From Halococcoides cellulosivorans (GTDB taxonomy: Archaea; Halobacteriota; Halobacteria; Halobacteriales; Haloarculaceae), in contig NZ_CP028858.1 of assembly GCF_003058365.1 (NCBI RefSeq), positions 496,001 through 560,000 of the forward strand: a stretch of 64,000 nucleotides of DNA, in the 5' to 3' direction. The notes under the pieces were generated by a model, which made no database searches, was not told the DNA's origin, and was given only the letters and a program-made list of their open reading frames with translations. Below, one piece after another: positions 60,180-64,000 of the stretch (positions are counted from its first letter, which is position 1; each line of letters opens with the position of its first letter). Made by a program: the position numbers and the translations under genes.

Positions 60180-60751
60180 CACGGATCGTGCTCGGAATTT
60201 CCGGGGCGTCGGGGATCCCGCTGGCGGTCCGCACGGCCGAGTCGATCGCCGCCCACGCCGAGTTGATCGTCGTCGTCACCGACGCCGCCGAGTCGGTGAT
60301 GGCCCACGAGGGCCCGGGCCGGGAGGAAACGATGGCCCACCTCGACCAACTCGCGACCGCGGTGTATCACGACGACGAGATCACTGCGTCGGTCGCCTCC
60401 GGGTCGGTCGACGCGCGCGGCATGGCGATCGTGCCCGCGTCGATGCACACCGTCGCGGCGGTCGCCGACGGGCACGCCGACGGCCTGCTGACCCGCGCCG
60501 CCGACGTCTGCCTGAAAGAGGACCGCCCGCTCGTGGTCGTGCCCCGCGAGACGCCGATGAGCGAGATTCACCTGGGGAACTTGGAGCGTCTGGCCGGGGT
60601 CGGGGCCAGTGTCGTCCCGCCCGTGCTCGGATTTTACTACGAACCCGATGGGATCGACGACGTGCTCGATCATCTGGCGGGCAAGGTTCTCGATCGGTTC
60701 GACATCGAGCATTCGCTCGGTGAGACGTGGTCTGGCGACGGGCGACTGTAG
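60176..60751 (+). CDS. ubiX: UbiX-type flavin prenyltransferase
   Basis: A 191-residue flavoprotein. It starts with the nucleotide-binding loop TRIVLGISGASGIPLAVRT, then SVASGSVDARGMAIVPASMH, LTRAADVCLKEDRPLVVVPR, ETPMSEIHLGNLERLAGVGA and VPPVLGFYYEPDGIDDVLDH, all typical. UbiX attaches a dimethylallyl group to FMN, producing the prenyl-FMN that the UbiD enzyme of the same operon needs. As last gene of the four, it rounds off the pathway module. Confidence 0.94.
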   Translation: MTRIVLGISGASGIPLAVRTAESIAAHAELIVVVTDAAESVMAHEGPGREETMAHLDQLATAVYHDDEITASVASGSVDARGMAIVPASMHTVAAVADGHADGLLTRAADVCLKEDRPLVVVPRETPMSEIHLGNLERLAGVGASVVPPVLGFYYEPDGIDDVLDHLAGKVLDRFDIEHSLGETWSGDGRL

Positions 60752-60854
60752 GGTGACCATCGACCCCCGGGGGTTTGCGGACTATTGCGGGTCGATGGAA
60801 ATCTTGATGTGAAATCCGCGTGTAATCGGGGGTGAGGCCGGTGAAACGGCCATG
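60752..60854. promoter_or_regulatory. Probable CRISPR leader
   Basis: Only 103 bp separate ubiX from the first repeat. The stretch contains an AT-richer middle (GGAAATCTTGATGTGAAATC) and no gene. Two facts place the leader on this side: the repeat orientation (GTTGAAGC at its 3' end becomes the crRNA 5' handle in haloarchaeal type I-B systems) and a degenerate repeat end after the last unit. The leader is short compared with usual ones, so it may extend into ubiX or be reduced. Confidence 0.5.
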
Positions 60855-61945
60855 GTTTCAGACGGACCCCTTGTGGGGTTGAAGCAGGTCCCGCGATGGC
60901 TGAAGCTGGCGGCGATCGCGTTTCAGACGGACCCCTTGTGGGGTTGAAGCGACGCCGACGAACGCGAGAAAATCGCAGAGGCCGCGTTTCAGACGGACCC
61001 CTTGTGGGGTTGAAGCAACTGCCTCAATGACCTAGGGACCGACGGCGTGAGGGGTTTCAGACGGACCCCTTGTGGGGTTGAAGCGCTATCCATCGATTCA
61101 AGGTCTTTAGTCATAACCATAGTTTCAGACGGACTCCTTGTGGGGTTGAAGCGGCTTTACGTCCGACGAAATCGAACCGCCGAACGAGTTTCAGACGGAC
61201 CCCTTGTGGGGTTGAAGCGGGGTCGGTGCCGCCGCCTGGCGTGGCAACGCTCGTTTCAGACGGACCCCTTGTGGGGTTGAAGCCGTCTCGGGATCGGGGT
61301 TGCGGCCGGTGACCTGGTTTCAGACGGACCCCTTGTGGGGTTGAAGCACCGCCTGAGATTCCTGCCCGCTCAGGTCGTCGTGATGTTTCAGACGGACCCC
61401 TTGTGGGGTTGAAGCGAGGTCGGGGAGACCTACTCCGCGAGCAATCTGACGGGTTTCAGACGGACCCCTTGTGGGGTTGAAGCACCGAGTCTCGGCCGGT
61501 CGAGACGATGACCGTGCGGTTTCAGACGGACCCCTTGTGGGGTTGAAGCGTCACGGGTGACCAGTGATGTCGTGGACTGTTGTCGTTTCAGACGGACCCC
61601 TTGTGGGGTTGAAGCCCTCTTTGGGATCTTTTTCCGTAAAAGACCCATAAGTTTCAGACGGACCCCTTGTGGGGTTGAAGCCGAATCAGGTCGAGCAGGC
61701 TGTGGTACAGTTCGCGGTTTCAGACGGACCCCTTGTGGGGTTGAAGCATAACTGAACACCCGTAGGAAAACCTACGGTAAAAGTTTCAGACGGACCCCTT
61801 GTGGGGTTGAAGCGCAGGAGACGATCGCCGCAGCCTACCACGCACTGCGTTTCAGACGGACCCCTTGTGGGGTTGAAGCGGCCCCTGGAACTCGATCGCC
61901 ATGCGAGTGTCCTGGTTTCAGACGGACCCCTTGTGGGGTTGAAGC
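60855..61945 (+). CRISPR. CRISPR array, 17 repeats of 31 bp and 16 spacers, type I-B-like
   Basis: The repeat starts GTTTCAGACGGACCCCTTGT and ends GGGGTTGAAGC. It contains a small hairpin CCCC-TTGT-GGGG. Repeats begin at 60855, 60920, 60986, 61054, 61122, 61188, 61253, 61317, 61385, 61453, 61519, 61585, 61651, 61717, 61783, 61849 and 61915. Only repeat 5 has a change (C to T at 61135). Spacers are 33-37 bp and all different. After the last repeat the sequence CGTCGGGTTGAAGTACC (about 61961-61977) looks like a decayed further repeat end. No cas gene is present within the window, neither upstream nor in the 2 kb downstream. Confidence 0.98.
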
Positions 61946-62002
61946 TGTCTCGCTCACGTCCCGGCGTCGGGTTGAAGTACCGTGGCTCACAATGTACACA
62001 CG

Positions 62003-62305
62003 ATGAGCACCGACAAACGGCGCGTTCAGTTCCGCGCTCCCGAGCGATTGATCGAACGGACTGACGCGCTCGCGGCCGTCCTGGGCGAGGATCGGACTGA
62101 CCTTCTGGTGACGGCGCTTCGGGAGTACCTCCAGGACGCCGCTCACGACGACGTGCTGACCCAGGAGATCGCCGCCGCGTACTACGACGACGAGATCAGT
62201 TCGGACCAGCTCGAATCACTCCTCGGCGCGGAAGAAGCGGCGAACGTCCGCGTGCTGGATCGGCAACTCGACGAGGCGTTCGTCGAGGACGTGGCCGACA
62301 CGTGA
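62003..62305 (+). CDS. Ribbon-helix-helix antitoxin of a PIN-toxin pair
   Basis: A 100-residue protein: RRVQFRAPERLIERTDALAA, then VLGEDRTDLLVTALREYLQD forms the RHH core, and the acidic C-terminal part (EIAAAYYDDEISSDQLESLL) wraps the toxin. Its stop overlaps the GTG start of the PIN gene (GTGA). An in-frame GTG at 61982 is less likely than the ATG at 62003. It resembles the antitoxin encoded in mirror orientation at 63411-63770 (REYLQD against REYIAD, AAYYDDEI against EAYYDGQI). Confidence 0.85.
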   Translation: MSTDKRRVQFRAPERLIERTDALAAVLGEDRTDLLVTALREYLQDAAHDDVLTQEIAAAYYDDEISSDQLESLLGAEEAANVRVLDRQLDEAFVEDVADT

Positions 62306-62805
62306 CCGACCTCGTCGCCGACACCTCGGCACTCGTGAGCCTCGGCGTGACGGCGGATAGCGATCCTGACGTGCTGAGCGTCGTCCTCGATCGCTACGAT
62401 CTCGTCGTGCCCGAGACCGTCGTGGACGAACTGCGGGACGTCGCCGCCTACGAGGACGCCCACGCGAGCGGTGCGCAAGCAGTCCTCGACCGATCGGCCT
62501 ATCGGGTCGCGTCGGTGTCGCTCGATCCCGAGTTTCCACTCGACGCCGGAGAGAACGCCGCCGTCACGCTCGCCAGCGAGCGCGGCGCAGCGTTGATGCT
62601 CTGTGACGAGTTCAGCCAGATCGGGCTGATCCACGCGTCGCTGGCCGAGACGCGACTCGTCACGACGCCGACGCTACTCGCGGCGCTGGTCGAAGACGGT
62701 CGATTGACTGGCGACGAGGCCGAGCGCGCGCTCGACCGGATCGCATCGGTCCGGGACTGGGCGGCGAACGCGTACGTCCAGCGGGCGCGGACGCTGTTCG
62801 AGTGA
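62302..62805 (+). CDS. PIN-domain ribonuclease toxin
   Basis: A 167-residue PIN-domain protein of the DUF3368-like type. Catalytic acids are visible: Asp in LVADTSALVSLGV, Glu in VVPETVVDELRDV, Glu in LDAGENAAVTLA and Asp in LMLCDEFSQIGLI. PIN toxins cleave tRNA or mRNA when the antitoxin is lost. Start is the GTG at 62302 within the antitoxin stop. It lies 0.36 kb after the CRISPR array and is a paralogue of the PIN gene at 62859-63407, which points toward it. Confidence 0.87.
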   Translation: MTDLVADTSALVSLGVTADSDPDVLSVVLDRYDLVVPETVVDELRDVAAYEDAHASGAQAVLDRSAYRVASVSLDPEFPLDAGENAAVTLASERGAALMLCDEFSQIGLIHASLAETRLVTTPTLLAALVEDGRLTGDEAERALDRIASVRDWAANAYVQRARTLFE

Positions 62806-62858
62806 TCGCTAGATTCCTCTTCGACAATCGGTGCACCGAGGATTTGAACACGCTCTCG

Positions 62859-63407
62859 CTATCCATCCAGCGTCGCCCCCACGGCCTGCACGTAGCTGTT
62901 CGCGTCCCAGCTCCGAGACGGTCCGATCACGTCCAGGAGGTCACGCGCCTGGTCGACCGTGAGGTGGCCGTTCCGGGCGTAGTCTCGGATCAATCGCGGC
63001 GTCGGCACGAGCGTCGCTCCCTCGACGAGTGCGTGAATGCGCGCGAGGTGAGTGAACTCGTCGGTCAGCAGTGCGTCGACTGCGTTGGTATTCGCGAGGA
63101 CGATCGCAGCGGTTTCGCCCGTATCGAGGCCGTAGGTCGGGAGTTCGTCCGGTCCGCCGTCCTCGGCCAGCGGATCGACGACGCGGAAGTGCTCGCTCGC
63201 GGCGAGGACGTTCGTCGCCGCGGCGGCGTGAACGTCGTCGTAGCCAGCCATCTCCCGGAGTTCGTTTTCGACCTGTGTCGGGACGCTCACCCGAGTGCTC
63301 GTGAGCAGGTACTGCAACGGGTCGGGGTTGCTCGCGGTGTCGCTCGCGTCGGCTCTGGGGATCGCCAGGCTCACCAGCGAGCAGGTGTCGGCGACGACGG
63401 TCTCCAT
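62859..63407 (-). CDS. PIN-domain ribonuclease toxin (mirror copy)
   Basis: A 182-residue PIN-domain protein: METVVADTCSLVSLAIPRAD with the first Asp, VSVPTQVENELREMAGYDDV, LDTGETAAIVLANTNAV and ALLTDEFTHLARIHALVE. It is related to the protein at 62302 throughout, including the C-terminal SWDANSYVQA against DWAANAYVQR. The antitoxin gene ends 3 bp before its start. The two PIN genes are convergent with about 50 bp between their stops. Confidence 0.87.
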   Translation of the reverse strand: METVVADTCSLVSLAIPRADASDTASNPDPLQYLLTSTRVSVPTQVENELREMAGYDDVHAAAATNVLAASEHFRVVDPLAEDGGPDELPTYGLDTGETAAIVLANTNAVDALLTDEFTHLARIHALVEGATLVPTPRLIRDYARNGHLTVDQARDLLDVIGPSRSWDANSYVQAVGATLDG

Positions 63408-63410
63408 CGA

Positions 63411-63770
63411 TCAGTCCTCGGGGTCGACCGTCGCCGTCTCCCCGTCGTAGATATCGACGCCATCCTCCGGCGCGGAGAGATCGAGCGGCTCGGAGTCGAG
63501 GTCCCGTTTGAGCAGCTTCGCGGTGCGGGCTCGTTCGGTCCCGACCAGCGCTTCGAGGCGGTCGTACCCGATCTGGCCGTCGTAGTACGCCTCGGTGATG
63601 TCGTGGCGGAATCGCTCGTCGTCGGTCGCGTCGGCGATGTACTCGCGGAGCGCCTCGATGATGACGTCCGTTCGGTCGGTCCCTTCGATTTCGGCCAGGG
63701 CGTCGGCCTGTCCGACGAGGTCCGCTGGCGACCGGAAGTGGACGCGCTTGTGTTCGGAGTCTGCGACCAT
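63411..63770 (-). CDS. Ribbon-helix-helix antitoxin (mirror copy)
   Basis: A 119-residue protein with an RHH core (KRVHFRSPADLVGQADALAE, then IEGTDRTDVIIEALREYIAD) and a longer acidic tail than its paralogue at 62003. The ATG at 63770 is used; an upstream ATG at 63809 would add 13 residues of unlikely sequence. The pair with the PIN gene at 62859 forms a second VapBC-like module. TGTGCAC lies immediately before the start codon, and TGTACAC lies just before the start of the other antitoxin gene, a possible shared operator half. Confidence 0.83.
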   Translation of the reverse strand: MVADSEHKRVHFRSPADLVGQADALAEIEGTDRTDVIIEALREYIADATDDERFRHDITEAYYDGQIGYDRLEALVGTERARTAKLLKRDLDSEPLDLSAPEDGVDIYDGETATVDPED

Positions 63771-64000
63771 GTGCACAGTATGTGTTCCGGGGACTAAAAT
63801 CGTGTGCATGGCGTGTGTCTGGAATTCGTGTTTGGTTCCGCGGTTTCTGTAAGCTGGGAATTCTCTTTCGGTATTTTCCGAACGCCCCCTCGCGCTCGAC
63901 GGCTACGAACTGCTCACGGGTCGCTTCGCTCCCCGTTCGCATCTCGTGGCCTCACTCCGTTCGGCCACGCTACCGCTGCGCGCGCCTTCGGCGTGCTTGC
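63771..64000. other. Intergenic end of window, low-complexity tail
   Basis: Apart from the divergent promoter area of the antitoxin gene, the last 150 bp are an unusual run of short inverted motifs (TTCGCTCC, CGTTCG, CTCCGTTCGG, CTTCGGCG), a kind of sequence often found at the ends of haloarchaeal genes and in decaying regions. I see no supported gene; a gene entering from the right edge is possible. Confidence 0.4.

Noticed and set aside
61430-62146. Open frames in the CRISPR array encoding repeated RRTPCGVEA or TPQGVRLK peptides
   Set aside because: They are translations of the CRISPR repeat, not protein genes.
62811-63797. 331-residue plus-strand frame across the second PIN/RHH pair
   Set aside because: Antisense shadow of the well-supported minus-strand PIN and RHH genes.
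63850-64000. Putative start of a gene entering from the right edge, suggested by an open minus-strand frame
   Set aside because: The sequence is low-complexity with repeated TTCG motifs common in haloarchaeal intergenic and gene-end DNA, and gives no recognisable protein.

Overview
The window is from a haloarchaeon. The genes are GC-rich and encode very acidic proteins, exported enzymes carry twin-arginine signals, and archaeal informational genes are present (FEN1, Pelota, the Rqc2/NEMF homologue, an XPD-type helicase, GHMP-type shikimate kinase). The cluster of Tat-exported, dockerin-tailed cellulases, mannanase and xylanases suggests Halorhabdus or a close relative. That genus call is inference from gene content, not from a database search.

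Layout. 1-11.2 kb: housekeeping genes (RnfC-like fragment, helicase, thioesterase, NEMF/Rqc2, Pelota, aminotransferase, two tandem Zn-site paralogues, flap endonuclease). 11.3-13.0 kb: toxin-antitoxin genes (AbrB-like plus PemK/MazF, RHH plus a chimeric RelE-like protein, an orphan RHH with a near-perfect operator). 13.0-23.2 kb: chorismate mutase and shikimate kinase, a PAS histidine kinase, HD phosphohydrolase, amidohydrolase, Usp, a DUF-PPOX fusion, a sugar nucleotidyltransferase. 23.4-38.9 kb: a polysaccharide-degradation island of seven secreted glycoside hydrolases (GH5, GH5 mannanase-like, GH39-like, GH43, two GH10, GH5), every one ending in the same dockerin-like module, with a TrmB-family regulator in the middle. 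38.9-50.3 kb: deaminase, HPP-Usp protein, PhoU-like regulator, purD, an actin-superfamily protein, a FlaD/E-like protein, ParA plus CheW, and phosphomevalonate decarboxylase. 50.3-57.0 kb: a 1528-residue secreted VWA/TSP3 protein with a zincin-like tip, preceded by an (ATT)9 microsatellite and followed by repeated tip-domain/lipoprotein cassettes. 57.2-60.8 kb: a tightly overlapping operon of UbiD, aconitase X large and small subunits, and UbiX. 60.9-61.9 kb: a CRISPR array of 17 repeats without cas genes in view. 62.0-63.8 kb: two convergent RHH/PIN toxin-antitoxin pairs.

How the genes work together. The glycoside hydrolase island looks like a self-contained hemicellulose/cellulose/mannan utilisation locus: Tat-exported enzymes with a shared terminal module, and a local TrmB regulator whose promoter and 5' leader resemble those of the GH43 gene. 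The UbiD-AcnX-UbiX operon matches the archaeal modified mevalonate pathway, while a phosphomevalonate decarboxylase of the alternative haloarchaeal route lies only 7 kb away.

The most unusual locus is 50.3-57.0 kb. A giant surface protein ends in a C-terminal domain that overlaps by 8 nt a small Tat-lipoprotein with four conserved cysteines. That arrangement is then repeated as an orphan tip plus lipoprotein, and again as a decayed tip plus lipoprotein. The tip copies are about 97% identical over 216 bp and then diverge. This is the architecture of polymorphic toxin tip/immunity cassettes and is the best candidate for an undescribed system here.
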